Shown one piece after another: positions 48,181 to 64,000 of a stretch of DNA of 64,000 nt. The notes beneath the pieces were generated by a model, which was not told the origin of the DNA, ran no database searches, and was given only the letters and a program-made list of their open reading frames with translations. Positions within the stretch are counted from its first letter, which is position 1. Each line of letters begins with the position of its first letter. The translations under genes were made by a program, and so were the position numbers. The DNA comes from Ceratodon purpureus (lineage: Eukaryota; Streptophyta; Bryopsida; Pseudoditrichales; Ditrichaceae). The stretch lies in the NCBI GenBank assembly GCA_014871385.1, contig CM026433.1:2740474-2804473 (forward strand), read 5' to 3'.

Positions 48181-49644
48181 ATACATGTGTGGACATATGT
48201 CTGCGAGTGAATCGAGTTGCGAGGAGTTGCTAGTAAGTGGTGGTGATGGGATGGGTTACTGGTTTTTGGATTGAGGGGGTGGAGTGGAGTGAGTTTTTGG
48301 AGAGGTTTCTAGGTGTGGTTGGGTGATCAGTTGAGCTGTGGAGGTTGACTGTCGGTGTGTTGATTGTGTTGTGGATTGTGAGAGAGGGTGCTGCATTAAT
48401 TAATTAGTTTTTAGTGTCGTCGCTGTATCCTGGGAGGGGTTGTAGCAACATGGCAAGTTGCAATCGGCGTGATGGGTTGATTGAGTGATTGATTGATTGA
48501 TCCATCCAGCTCGGCGTGAGCGTGGGTGTGTCCATTCTCGTCGTTGCGGTGGGGATTGTTTCGTTATTGGACCGTGTTTTGAGGGACGCGGATCGTGTCA
48601 CGTGGTGCACGGGGCAGGGTATCTGCCGATAGAATTGGGGTTTAAGGAATCTTTCGCAAAACCGTGTTCGCCAGCTTGAATTTTGTGCTGGCTCGACTTG
48701 CACGAGCAGCTCGCTCTGCTGGGCTGCTTCACGAATCACATCCCGTATCCGTTAATCCATCTCTATCTGTTTTTCTAGATTTTCTTCGCGGTCGATGCGA
48801 TATTTCTCTACCTGCTTTACTACGCTTGGGTTATTGAAGATCATCGAGTTCGTCCTCCTTCAATGGGTTTTGCTATTGTATAACCTGTTGCACAAGATTA
48901 TGCATTGGTTAGTTAACAGTGTGAAAGCACTTAGTTCTTCTTAGGTGAGGAGGATTTCTGAGCTTCGTGTGCTCCACTATTCCAAGCTAATCCTTCTGGA
49001 TGTCTAGAAACTACTTTGTAGTTAGTTGAGGTTTCAAGTGGTTTTAGAATCTTAGATACAGTAGCTACTGTTCTTCTGTGCCCCTTCTATCTATCACGGA
49101 TAGAGCAATCTCAAGGACAGATTTGGTCTTGTTGGATCTCTTGTGTTTTAGGTTCATCGAATACTGACCGCTTGTCACCGGTGTTCGGTCTTGCTGATCC
49201 GAAGTAATTTTGAGCAAGACAATAGGGTTAGCATAGTTGAACTTGGGATTCAAGGCGTTTGATTTGAGTGGATGACGTAGCAGTTTGCCATGGCCGGGAT
49301 GCCCTAGCTTAGACTAATAACCAGGATTTAGATATTACAGGAACTGCATTGACATGCTATTTTTTGAATTATCCTCTCCTCTCTGAGAGCACTTTACACA
49401 AACTCTCACAAAAATTATACGTATTGAGATAATGAAGCTAGCAAGGGACGTCTTACTGCTATTTAGATAAAGGTAGTAGTTTAGCACCTGTTGAATTGCG
49501 AGGGTTTTCTGTTGGGATGAGTTTCTTCAGAATTTTTACTGTTTGGGATAAGATGATTGACAAATTTTCCGGGTTCTAGGTCGCAGCTGGAGCGTGGATA
49601 TTGCACATTGAACTGGAGAACATATAGCAGTAGTCTCATGCACC

Positions 49645-51834
49645 ATGAGGGCAGATAAGTTTTCAAGAATGGGCAAGCACAGAGTGGGTGTTGGTTTGCC
49701 TCTCCAATGCTTTATATTATCAGTATGTTTGGTACTGACTCGAAGTGGAGTACTCGCTTTGAGCAGCGATGCGGATGAGGAATGGGAGGCAAATTTAGGG
49801 ACGGACATGTGTCCTGAAAAAGCACATATACCAGTAGACTCAGTGTTTTCTTCAGGTGACGGTGCTAGCGCTGCTGACGACAAAGCGGTGATAGCTGAGA
49901 TGAAACAGTTGCTAACTGAACAGTCGGCTCAGATAGAAAAGCTGAGTGATCTCGTTACTTTATTAGACAAGTCTCTTCAGAAACTTCCCACATTACCTCT
50001 GATAATTCCCCAGGTTGCGACTTCCATAAGCAGGCAGCAGAGTCTTGGTACAGAGAAGGTGCCCTCTTCACATACTAACTTTGAACCTACATTTAGCGAT
50101 GGCCCAGGGCAGGGAGAGATTAAACCTGTTCACGTGAGTGAGTTACCCCAAGGGCAACGGACAGGAGAGGGTACAGCTCCAGATTTGGAAAATTTGAAGG
50201 ATGTGGCCTCTGATTCCGCGGCCATCAGGCGCTCACAGTCACAAATGGGAGGATCTGGACCCGGGGGAGGAATGACGGTTGCTCGTTACAAGCCAGCGTG
50301 GGCAGAGCACTTCCAGTTTGTTTCGGCTGTCAAGGTGGATGTCGACGTCTCATGCCTGCACGTACTTCCTCACGAGGGTGACGATGGTATGAGCCGTTAT
50401 GTGGCAGTGGGGGATGCAGCGGGACGCATTTATATTTTCTTCATACATGGTGACTTACTTGTGGACTATGCCACTCTCTCTCCAGCCCCAGTGACTGCCA
50501 TGTTGTCCTTCACAATGCGCAAAAATGAAACATGGCTCGTGACCGGCCATGCGGATGGCTCTGTGCTTGTGCACCGAATTTGGGAAATCATTCACAGAGG
50601 CTCCTCGTCTAGTGACGAAGCTCACCAGCTGGTTCTAGACTATGTGCACGCGCTTGTTGCTCCTCCCTCCGAGGATACCGGAAAATACGATATGCAAGGC
50701 ATGTTTGGAGCTGGAGGTGGCTTATCTCAAACAGAAGAGACCTCTGGAGTTTCTGAAAGTAAAAGCAAGTTGATAACACATTTGGAGATGTACAGAGTGG
50801 GGAAAATGAGGTACGTGCTGGTGGCAGACTTCAACGGTAAGATGCAAGTCTTTCGAGAGAATGGAACTCTGTTCGGAGTCGCTGACTCGTTGAGCCGTCC
50901 CCTCGCGTTTCTGCGCACACCGAATACGCAGCGTTTGCTGTTCCTTACAAGAACTGGTGGCGGTTCTCTTGACCTGCGCACCATGACTGTGCGGAGCTGC
51001 CCTTGCGATGGGCTGAATGGATCCACGGTGGTGGCATATGCATTCGATGCCGCGGGGCGGTCTCGCGCATACGGTTTCACTGATGAGGGTGACCTCGTTT
51101 ATGTTATCCTCTCTGGAGATACCCTTCACTTTGAATGCCATGCTAGGACTACCAAGAGAAAACTAGATGTAGAAGGCCCTGTCTCACTTCATGGCATCAA
51201 GGGCTACTTGGTGGTCGCCTCTCCAAGAAATGTCTTTGTTTATAATACAACTCTCCAGCTTGGTTTTAGCTATGCTAACATTCGGGGTGGGGCTGGACCT
51301 CGACCTCTCTTCAGCGCCTCCCTGGATGATATCTCTCTCTCCTTTCTTCCCACACCTATTGCTCCAGGGAAGTGGCCCATGATGGCTTGCAACCGTGACA
51401 AACTTATCGTTCTTGGTTTTGGTGGCGGCTATGTTGGCATCTACCGATCCACTTTACCAGTTCACAAACTTCCTGATTTCAATGCCAAGCTTTGGAGCAG
51501 CCCTATATTCATCTCTGTTATCCTCCTCCTAGTAGCCTGGCAACTGCTCAGTCGCAAGCGTGATCCGGCACCCACAGATAGCAGTAACCCTGGTGTTATG
51601 CAACTTCCCCCTGCCGTGCCATCTGGATTTGGCTACCGGGAGACTCGCGATGGTGGTTTAGGCAAATCGCGAAGCCGTTACGAGTCCCCCAATCGTAGTA
51701 GCTACAATGTTACCAAGCCTGTGGCGTATGGCCAAAGCTCCATGAATTACCGGGCGTCCTCCTCCGACCCCAACTACTCCACTCGACGAGAGCCTCTTTT
51801 TGCGAATCAGACTGTTGGTGATTTGCGGCATTGA
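49645..51834 (+). CDS. At1g75140-like type I membrane protein with beta-propeller-like lumenal part
   Basis: One exon, 729 aa. A hydrophobic segment at about residues 22-40 (LQCFILSVCLVLTRSGVLAL) looks like a signal peptide. An acidic low-complexity stretch follows, with a coiled-coil-like run near 80-115. From about 215 (YKPAWAEHFQFVSAVKVDVD) to about 610 the repeats suggest a WD/PQQ-like beta-propeller: VAVGDAAGRIYIF, VTGHADGSVLVHR, VLVADFNGKMQVF, LGFGGGYVGIYRS. A single membrane span (SPIFISVILLLVAWQLL) precedes RKRD and a Ser/Arg/Tyr-rich cytosolic tail. Domain order and the LWSSP..SVILLLVAW motif match the uncharacterised plant membrane proteins At1g75140 and At1g19370. Function unknown. 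No intron is needed. Confidence 0.88.
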   Translation: MRADKFSRMGKHRVGVGLPLQCFILSVCLVLTRSGVLALSSDADEEWEANLGTDMCPEKAHIPVDSVFSSGDGASAADDKAVIAEMKQLLTEQSAQIEKLSDLVTLLDKSLQKLPTLPLIIPQVATSISRQQSLGTEKVPSSHTNFEPTFSDGPGQGEIKPVHVSELPQGQRTGEGTAPDLENLKDVASDSAAIRRSQSQMGGSGPGGGMTVARYKPAWAEHFQFVSAVKVDVDVSCLHVLPHEGDDGMSRYVAVGDAAGRIYIFFIHGDLLVDYATLSPAPVTAMLSFTMRKNETWLVTGHADGSVLVHRIWEIIHRGSSSSDEAHQLVLDYVHALVAPPSEDTGKYDMQGMFGAGGGLSQTEETSGVSESKSKLITHLEMYRVGKMRYVLVADFNGKMQVFRENGTLFGVADSLSRPLAFLRTPNTQRLLFLTRTGGGSLDLRTMTVRSCPCDGLNGSTVVAYAFDAAGRSRAYGFTDEGDLVYVILSGDTLHFECHARTTKRKLDVEGPVSLHGIKGYLVVASPRNVFVYNTTLQLGFSYANIRGGAGPRPLFSASLDDISLSFLPTPIAPGKWPMMACNRDKLIVLGFGGGYVGIYRSTLPVHKLPDFNAKLWSSPIFISVILLLVAWQLLSRKRDPAPTDSSNPGVMQLPPAVPSGFGYRETRDGGLGKSRSRYESPNRSSYNVTKPVAYGQSSMNYRASSSDPNYSTRREPLFANQTVGDLRH

Positions 51835-54720
51835 TACACACAATGATGTTAGTCTCTGGTACCACTCTTCTCCTCTATTTTTGAGTCTTTCAAGTATGGT
51901 ATGTTTTTTTCATTTGAATGTGCTGCTTCGAACGTTAAATTGCCCCTCTTCTAAAGTATATGTACCTGCCTTTATAGTACTATGGTATGATGTAAATTGT
52001 GGCATGGCGCAGTTTGAAGTGAAGGTATAGTTAACTGCAAATAGTTCTTGAGAAAAATCACTTCTATGACCGCAACTACTGAAACCTTTTGCACCTTTGG
52101 CTGGATCACAGATATGTTAGATTGACTTTTGATCGCCAAGTTGTAGGCTGATGTGCAGACTCCGGTGCTTCCTTGTGGCATGTAAGGTACCATGATTCCA
52201 ACGAAGTCCTTTCTAATCCTTTTTCTGTCCTTTTATAAACAATATTATTACAATTCAGACTTCATTCTAAAAACCTGTTTCTGCTATTTTCCATGTTGGA
52301 CGTTGTTAACCTGTTTTATGTTGGTGTATTGTCTCAGGGGATGACCATGGCGTAGCACCGACTATTGCTATACAATCTTTCCAACTGGGTTCTAACCTGC
52401 CACAAGTCAGCTACGTTGATTCTTAGTCTAGATTCTACTCATGTTCCATTCCTTGGGAGTACAAAATGAGGTTTATCATCCTTTACAGTAGAAATTTAAT
52501 ATCGCATTAAAATCTGGGGACTATCTGTTAATTTGTTGCTAGAAGGTGCCCCATGGTGAAGAGCTGTCTTTGTTCTTTCGATTGTTGCTCCTTTCCTCAT
52601 AAGAGCTTGCAACTCTGTATTTCGTAGAGTTCTTGTTCATTGATGTACTCAAGCTATAATCGGTACTTAGTTGCCTGCTACTTATTACTAGTGGCATTTG
52701 AGACGTGCATTGATGACACTAATTAGCAAATTGCAACCTACTAAGGTTCATGAATACAAACTGTTCATAAAAAAAAACTTGATACTCACCAAAAGTATGG
52801 TTTACTTGGTTTAAGCATTATGTTGTGGTTGTGGGAAATTATTTGATTTTCTTTTAAATATCATATTGGAGGACAATTTGTTCCCAGCTTAGATGTAATG
52901 TAGAATTTTAGCCTTGCAATTCACAATATTAACGGGCACCCTCAATCTTTGAAGGGCTTTCCAAAAGGGTTGGCAACCCACTATGTCCATTTTAAGTTAA
53001 GGAAGAGCTCTGACTTGGAGGGGCTATGGGCTGGGAGGGTGCCCATGGCAGAGGAGGAGGACAAAGCTTGTCACGAGTTGAAAGGCGATGTCCTGCATGT
53101 GAGCTTGGACGGATATGAGCTCTTCCATTGTAATGCCAATGTCAACATTCCTTACACTATGTTGCCCATGCTATTCGGGTTTTACTATGTAAAGGAATTC
53201 CATGAAAATTCCGGAAGGTTTCCCAATGTAAGGGGGCTTGAATTTTTTTACAAGAAAATTTCAAATGGATTGTTCTTCACAACAATCCCTTCCATAGTTC
53301 AAAAATTCACTCCAAGAATAATCAAATTTTTCACGTTGTCTTATGAAATTCTTCAATAAAATACAACATTCTTCATCTTGAACTTTTGAATTGATGTTTT
53401 ACAAGAAGTCTTGTTTACAAAAAAATAAAATACAAATTGATAATATTTTAGATTTCTTTCCATTGCAATTTATTTTGAAAATACAACTCTCTACTACATG
53501 TATAGTTTGGTATAGAAGGAGCTAACATGGTCTTTTTTCAGATTCTAAAGAAACCTTTAATTTGATAATGCAAGAAAATTGTTCTTAAAACCAATATTAA
53601 TACATTTGCCTTTAGACCTTTGAAAATTTATAAAATTTCAATACAACTTCAAAGGTTTTGAAATTGTTTTGTCCATATTCTCTGTGATTATTTAAACTTT
53701 GTGTTATTTTCACATCAATTGTGTCGTTTAACTAATAGAAATGGTTTTTGTTTTTTCATTAAGCACCTAAAATGACATTTTTTTAGTATTTTTCATGAAA
53801 AGTAGTCAAAACATTTTACGGCTTTAGTATGAAACTAAAACCTATTACATTCATAATGCATTTTCCACTTCTTGATTTAATTCATTTTAAACTCATAATC
53901 TTTCTCAAAGGTTATTTTTTTCTTTCTTACAAAATCATATTTGAGATATTTTAAAACCCACCATGATGATCTCACCACACTCACCCTTTTACCCTACTCC
54001 ACGGAGATAAAGTAAGAGCATAAGTGACTATATGATCAAGGGGTACACTAAATTTTCATGATGATACTATTTTTAGTGTGACAATGACTACCTCATTGTT
54101 TCACCACCAACTAATCCAACATTTCTCATTGGCCACTCACTAGTTCAACACTTCTTGTTTTAGAAACCAACTACTCTCCATTCCTTGAACCACTTCCTAT
54201 AGTCTAAATTTATACCTATGAATTTTAGACCTTTAAAATTTCACAAAGGTTCACTATAACTACAAATAAATTAGAATTTGTTTCATCCATATTCTCTGTG
54301 TATGCCCAACCTTTCTGTATTTTTTATCGTTAGGTAAAGTCGACTGTGACCTGTGAGGTGCTGGCCACATTGGCTTGTGTTTTCAAATCAACACATAACT
54401 TGCCAAAAAATCATTTCAAAGGGAACAGAATAGCACATGAGTATTTAATTGCAGAAAAGAAAACTGATTTTGTACCCTCAATGACGTTTCCAGCTACGCT
54501 ATTCATTGTGTCAGGAAGCTGAACTTCATAAAATTACATCAATTTGGGACTCCAGAAACCCGTTCATTTACTTCCTCATAAAAAGTATTTAAGCCAGTCC
54601 CGTGCTCAAAATTTGAAACCCGAATACCCCTATCTACTCCATGATGAGTTGTGAAGCAGGTAATCCTCGGTCCAGTAAATGCATCCTATCTTTTGTGTAA
54701 GCTGGTGGACCTTCTTCAAG
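51835..54720. other. Intergenic between the membrane protein gene and RVB1
   Basis: The left part is probably 3' UTR. From about 52700 the DNA becomes very AT-rich with one unexplained open frame (52949-53359). The right end, from about 54500, is the RVB1 3' region. Confidence 0.45.
52949..53359 (+). other. Unexplained 136-codon open frame
   Basis: The frame is open with a plausible amino-acid mix (DLEGLWAGRVPMAEEEDKAC, CHELKGDVLHVSLDGYELFH), unlike the AT-rich flanks, whose translation is Phe/Lys/Asn-rich. A GGGCACCCTC / GAGGGTGCCC inverted repeat brackets its start (52934 and 53035). I do not recognise the family and see no clear introns. It may be a gene remnant or chance. Confidence 0.2.
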
Positions 54721-60585
<5,865 letters not shown>

Positions 60586-61522
60586 TCACCAGTCGTAAAC
60601 TGTGGGTGAATTTGGCGGAGGCACATGCTCAAACTTAGCAGAGCAACTTCGTGACATCTCTCTGCCGTCAGGATGGAGAACGCTGCGCCACCTCTTATCT
60701 TTCTCCCTAAACACTGCATGCAGAAGACAGTATCATGTGAGCACTAGTACATCTAAAACCCCGTCACAATGCAGGTCTTGCAAAACATTATCACCAGCGA
60801 GTAAACTCACTTTTGTAAACACCAGTCCAGAACTTGAGCTTGTGAAACAAGTATGTTAACCACAAATGGATCCAGAACGACTAGAAGTCCGTACATAAGT
60901 TCAACTCGGGAGGGAACTTACTGCTTGGCGAAGGCGATGCCAAAGAAGGCGATGCAGGAGGGCTAGACCCATAGCTACCAAGAGAATTGGCTGGAGAATC
61001 AGTATCCAGGGGCCGAAGCATGGGCGGCTTCTTAATCGAAATGCTTTGTGTCACACGGCGAGCTTCAGCTTGAGAGCGTTGAAATTCTGCACTCCTCCGC
61101 CGGTTCATCATCCGCATTGCAAAATCATCGCCATCTGGAGATACCATAAAAACACAGGGTAAGAGAGAGAAACACAACACCACATTGCCCTCCAAACCTC
61201 CCACCACCGTCAACAACACACTCTTCCCAGTCAAACCCATCCCACTCCTCACCCACACACTCCCGACATCCACAGATCTGCAAGATCGATACCCACGCAG
61301 CCCCATACCCCAATTGCACCGCCATCACCACGTCCTAAGACACCACTCATCCCACATACGACCATAAACCAAAACCAACACCCCAGACACACAACACATA
61401 CCGTCTTGGAACACATCTGACAACCCATGCGCCGCCAACCGCTCCTTCCGCAGCTTCTTCAAGCCCTGGTCTGGCTGAGGACCCGCAAGCACATCATCCC
61501 AGAGTTTGTCCAGAAGCCCCAT
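60586..61522 (-). CDS. DRM1: Dormancy-associated / auxin-repressed (DRM1/ARP) protein
   Basis: Three exons: 61522-61402, 61134-60922 and 60713-60586, 153 aa, in phase. The N-terminus MGLLDKLWDDVLAGPQPDQG and the following LKKLRK are the family hallmark. The middle is Ser/Pro-rich (SSPPASPSLASPSPS). The C-terminus (KRWRSVLHPDGREMS .. PPPNSPTVYDW) is the second conserved block. These are small, probably disordered plant proteins whose transcripts rise in dormant buds, darkness and sugar starvation and fall with auxin or growth; the biochemical role is unknown. The protein ends at YDW without the extra tail seen in Arabidopsis DRM1. Confidence 0.93.
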
Positions 61523-62044
61523 TCTCTAAAAACCAGCTAAACTCTCAAAAATTCCACCCCCTCCAAAAACCTCACAGAACTGACTAACTAAGACACCAAC
61601 ACTTCAACACCAATTCCTCGCCTCTCTCTTCAAACTCCCCGATATCTCACCCCCAAACCCCAAAACTACTACAAAAAAGAGCAGCAAGCGTGACCCCAAC
61701 TGCGGAAATACACCAAACTACACCAAAACTAGACGAAAACTACACCAAAATACGCCGTTTCTGAGCCAAATTTTGGCAGGAAAGGGGCGTTTCGGAAAGG
61801 AAAGGGGGATCTGCGAAGTGGCACCGATGCGGCGAGCAACACGTCGGAGGAGACGAGCGAGGAGTCGCTGCAAGAGGCGCTGGAAAAGGTTCGGAGAACG
61901 AGGAACTGGGCCCTCTTATGCTCTATCCGCAAGCCAGGACATACGTATTGTAATACGTACTTGTAGAATTCATATTGTATGAGTACGCGCGGATATCGCA
62001 GGGTAACTACGGATTAGGGGGTCGGTTCCCCGGGTATCTCGTGT

Positions 62045-62050
62045 CACGTG
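62045..62050. promoter_or_regulatory. G-box (CACGTG)
   Basis: CACGTG within GTCACGTGGG, about 520 bp upstream of the DRM1-like start codon. G-boxes are bound by bZIP and PIF-type factors, which would suit a dark- or starvation-responsive gene. The evidence is only a short motif. Confidence 0.35.
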
Positions 62051-62308
62051 GGTCTGACGGGTGCGTCATGCGACCAAGTAGTGGCCATGCATTGGCCCGC
62101 GCGTGAGAATACTCCGCGGTCCCCAGAGTAGAATCTGGTTAGGACGTAGATTTAAGAAGTTGGATTCTGTAGTTTTTAGATTCCAGGGTCTATGAATCGG
62201 TGAGGTTTTGGATGTTGAGATCTATGAAAATGGGAGATTCTTTGTCGACTGGGTGGGGTGATGGATGTGACGCGGTTTGCTGATGTGGGAAGCGTACTGG
62301 ACAGAAGC

Positions 62309-62380
62309 TCGAGGATCTCAACATCTCAACATCTCGAGGATCTCAACATCTCGAGTTTTGGTTAACTTCTCGAGGATCTG
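62309..62380. repeat. Short imperfect tandem repeat (CGAGGATCTCAACATCT)
   Basis: CGAGGATCT occurs three times and CAACATCT four times within about 70 bp, marking the switch from GC-richer promoter DNA to AT-rich DNA. Confidence 0.6.
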
Positions 62381-64000
62381 AGATTCTGGATGTTTCCAGA
62401 TTAAGTTGTATAATTGCAAATATTCATTATAAAATATAAGAAAGAAAGGTTATAAGTTGATATCTAAGACGGAGTTGTAAACTTTAAATTCTAGCTTACA
62501 TTTCTATGCATAAATCTTTAAAAATTTGTTGTCATCTGTGAAATTTTAAATTAGATTTTTTAAACTTTTAACAATAAAAAAAAATATTGACAATTTACGT
62601 ATGATTTTTTTTTTGTGATGGATTTAAATGTAACACTTTAAATAAGGTGTATTTTAATATTTTTTTACTCTTTAATAATTTTGTAAGTGTTTGAAGGATG
62701 TTTTTAAGGACTCTTTTTGAACTAAAATATTAGGAATTTTTTTGTGAATCCCTTCAGCATACAATGAAGCATGGAAAATTCACTTACTATTTTTTTTCTT
62801 GAAATGTCACATGTGTACAAAACTAACTAGCCATGGGATTTAATAAAAAAAATTGGAGACTAAATGAAAACCATCTTAGAGAAATCTGCAACTTATTGAT
62901 AGTCTGTTGTCTAGAATTTGAACACCTAAAGGATACAACGTTAAAAAACCATGAAAATTTGGTGTTTGGTGTAAAAAATCATAAAAGGGACTATAGTTGA
63001 TTAAGCTCTCTACCTTTGTCAAAAGAAAGTATTAATGTTAGCCATTATAAAATTGGCCTTTTATTATTTTTAAAAAAATAAAAATAAAATAAAATTGTAT
63101 ATGATTGAAAAATAACATAGAATGCATTGATTTTTTCATCTTCCAATCATAAAACCACATTTTTTGTCATCCTGGGTGATAATCAAGAATCTACTACATC
63201 AATTTATTAGTTTAATAGCCATCACCATGTTGTTTCCAAAGAGTTATAAACAACAATATATGACTAATATTAAAAGAAATATGAGTTTTTAAGATCAAAG
63301 CCTTAAAAGTATATATGTCCTTTGTATTGTTCTTAAATCTTTTGATTGAAATATGCATATTGTAGCCTTTTTTTAGTTCTGAGACCACTACCACATGACT
63401 AATATTGAATAACATATATTTTTTTTAAATGATGTTATGTTAATCATCTGATTTTGAACATATTAAAGTACAAAATGAAACATGGACAATTGAAAATTGT
63501 TGATTGAGAATTTAAGTATTCATAGTATTAATTATTAAAATGTCTAATCTTGTATATAAGAAGTAGTTCTATACCACTAACCTATATCGTGTGGACTTAA
63601 GTGTCGAACTAACATACACTTTAAACGTGCCCAATCCTTCAAAGGTAATATTTCCTCTTGTTGTTGTTTGCAGTCATATGAAGATTTAAATGAATTCATT
63701 TGTAACGCCCCCTATGGAAATCTTTATATATCAAAACCTTGAATCAAAGATAAGATAGTTTAATCTTGACCTTCACTCAATCTTTGACTTATATATTAGT
63801 GTAAAACCATTCATGTTCTATCCATTTTCAACCTTTTTATAAAGTGATCCATTAAAATTATTTGTTGACTTTTCATATATCCACCAATGATAAAAGGTCC
63901 ACTAAGTCAATAGTGATTTAGATAAAATTATATTCAATATTGAAAATCTATTGACTTCAACTTTAAAACTCTATAGTAAATACGTATAGTATGTCCTTAT

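Larger units (their letters stand above)
46813..49644. other. Intergenic; upstream region of the At1g75140-like gene
   Basis: AT-rich to about 47400, then more GC-rich. Open frames exist on both strands but follow simple repeats and match nothing known. The last kilobase probably holds the leader and promoter of the gene at 49645, including TCACGTGG (G-box) near 48598. Short GA and GATT runs occur near 47820 and 48485. Confidence 0.4.
61523..64000. other. DRM1-like gene upstream region and AT-rich end of window
   Basis: The first about 800 bp are moderately GC-rich and contain the leader and promoter. From about 62400 the DNA is very AT-rich with dense stops and no recognisable gene or complete element. 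Confidence 0.45.

Noticed and set aside
47517-48186. 136-codon plus frame and poly-proline minus frame
   Set aside because: Both run through simple repeats (CACGCC, GA, GGT) and show no domain or family resemblance.
63701-64000. TGTAACGCCCC sequence resembling the start of a plant LTR
   Set aside because: Only one possible end is in the window, with no second copy, primer-binding site or coding part visible.

Overview
The window looks like nuclear DNA of a land plant, most likely a moss. The genes have many short introns with clear GT..AG borders, and the proteins are plant- or plastid-type (CRM splicing factors, an S4-domain plastid protein, VAPYRIN, an LTI65/CAP160-like stress protein, a DRM1/ARP protein). 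The tandem kinases resemble a moss family, and compact gene clusters alternate with very AT-rich, transposon-filled DNA. No tools were used. Families were recognised by eye, and exon models were built from reading frame, splice sites and phase. Coordinates may be off by a base or so.

Layout. 1-8.6 kb (minus): a kinase-fold protein with degenerate catalytic motifs fused to a long armadillo-like tail that runs off the left edge, preceded by an intact TKL-type kinase. 8.6-14.1 kb: intergenic DNA with a Harbinger-like MITE, a decayed hAT transposase and decayed copies of the neighbouring kinase. 14.1-24.3 kb: two head-to-head genes for plastid RNA proteins, an S4-domain protein (minus) and a 14-exon protein with five CRM domains (plus). 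The latter reads as a CAF-type and a CFM3/CRS1-type splicing factor fused in one frame. 27.3-28.8 kb: intronless VAPYRIN. 29.2-32.8 kb: a tandem pair of DUF3223/DCL-domain genes (minus). 33.8-36.1 kb: an LTI65/CAP160-like repeat-rich stress gene with ABRE/G-box and DRE motifs upstream.

36.7-49 kb is an AT-rich island without an intact gene. It holds a complete-looking 4.45 kb DNA transposon (57-bp terminal inverted repeats, exact 10-bp target duplication) carrying a roughly 2 kb internal foldback, an 18-bp palindrome repeated seven times and a decayed gene-like segment. It also holds an 840-bp element bounded by TTAA and a 125-bp hairpin MITE. 49.6-51.8 kb: a membrane protein of the At1g75140 type. 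54.7-58.5 kb: RuvB-like 1 (12 exons, 456 aa). 60.6-61.5 kb: a DRM1/ARP protein. The right end is AT-rich with no gene seen.

The strongest candidates for something undescribed are the five-CRM fusion, the degenerate-kinase/armadillo fusion, and the foldback-bearing transposon.
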